Below, one piece after another: positions 5,175 through 5,204 of a stretch of 5,204 nt of DNA. The stretch covers positions 1 through 5,204 of the forward strand of contig JARDZH010000208.1 in the NCBI GenBank assembly GCA_029240955.1. The letters run 5' to 3'. The DNA comes from Pseudomonas sp. Lineage in GTDB: Bacteria; Pseudomonadota; Gammaproteobacteria; Pseudomonadales; Pseudomonadaceae. The notes beneath the pieces are model-generated. The model was not told where the DNA came from. It did no database searches and saw only the letters and a program-made list of their open reading frames with translations. Every line of letters begins with the position of its first letter. Within the stretch, counting starts at the first letter, position 1. The position numbers and the translations under genes were made by a program.

Positions 5175-5204
5175 AATTGCAATTCAAATCCGGCCCGAAA
5201 CGGC

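Noticed and set aside
5165..5182. TTG start for the antiporter gene six codons upstream of ATG
   Set aside because: It would bury the good AGGA site in the coding region and has no better site upstream.

Overview
The window looks like chromosomal DNA from a Pseudomonas, probably of the P. syringae/P. fluorescens type. This rests on the high-GC coding sequence, the AGGA/GAGG-type ribosome binding sites, and a cluster of Pseudomonas-style REP palindromes (arms containing GCGCTTGCCCGCG) in the one real intergenic region. All five genes lie on the minus strand, so the biological order runs from high to low coordinates: nhaP-type antiporter, DeoR-family regulator, then ltnD, otnK and otnC.

Positions 3893-5164 encode a complete CPA1 (NhaP-like) cation/proton antiporter. 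It is followed after 85 bases by a DeoR-family repressor-like gene (2986-3807). The 85-base gap holds a weak promoter candidate and a strong imperfect hairpin. The regulator stop codon sits inside a small hairpin. About 180 bases of REP-rich, non-coding DNA follow, and then a clear rho-independent terminator for minus-strand transcription (2786-2808).

Downstream of the terminator, 2643-2785 is the control region of a catabolic operon. It has a perfect 9-bp inverted repeat with a 21-bp AT-rich spacer (2725-2763) plus further copies of the same GTGAA/TTCAC half-site. This is a plausible operator for the adjacent DeoR protein. The operon ltnD-otnK-otnC is tightly packed: 3 bases or less between ltnD and otnK, and a TGATG stop/start overlap between otnK and otnC.

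Together the operon encodes most of the known L-threonate pathway. LtnD oxidises L-threonate to 2-oxo-tetronate, an isomerase (OtnI, not in this window) gives 3-oxo-tetronate, OtnK (DUF1537 kinase) makes the 4-phosphate, and OtnC decarboxylates it to dihydroxyacetone phosphate. OtnC is cut by the left edge of the window after 142 residues, and otnI and a transporter would be expected beyond it.

I do not see a wholly new system. The points most worth a second look are the half-site cluster in front of ltnD, a Thr where class II aldolases usually carry the catalytic Glu in OtnC, and the three-part REP mosaic. No tRNA, rRNA, CRISPR array, insertion sequence or prophage gene is visible.
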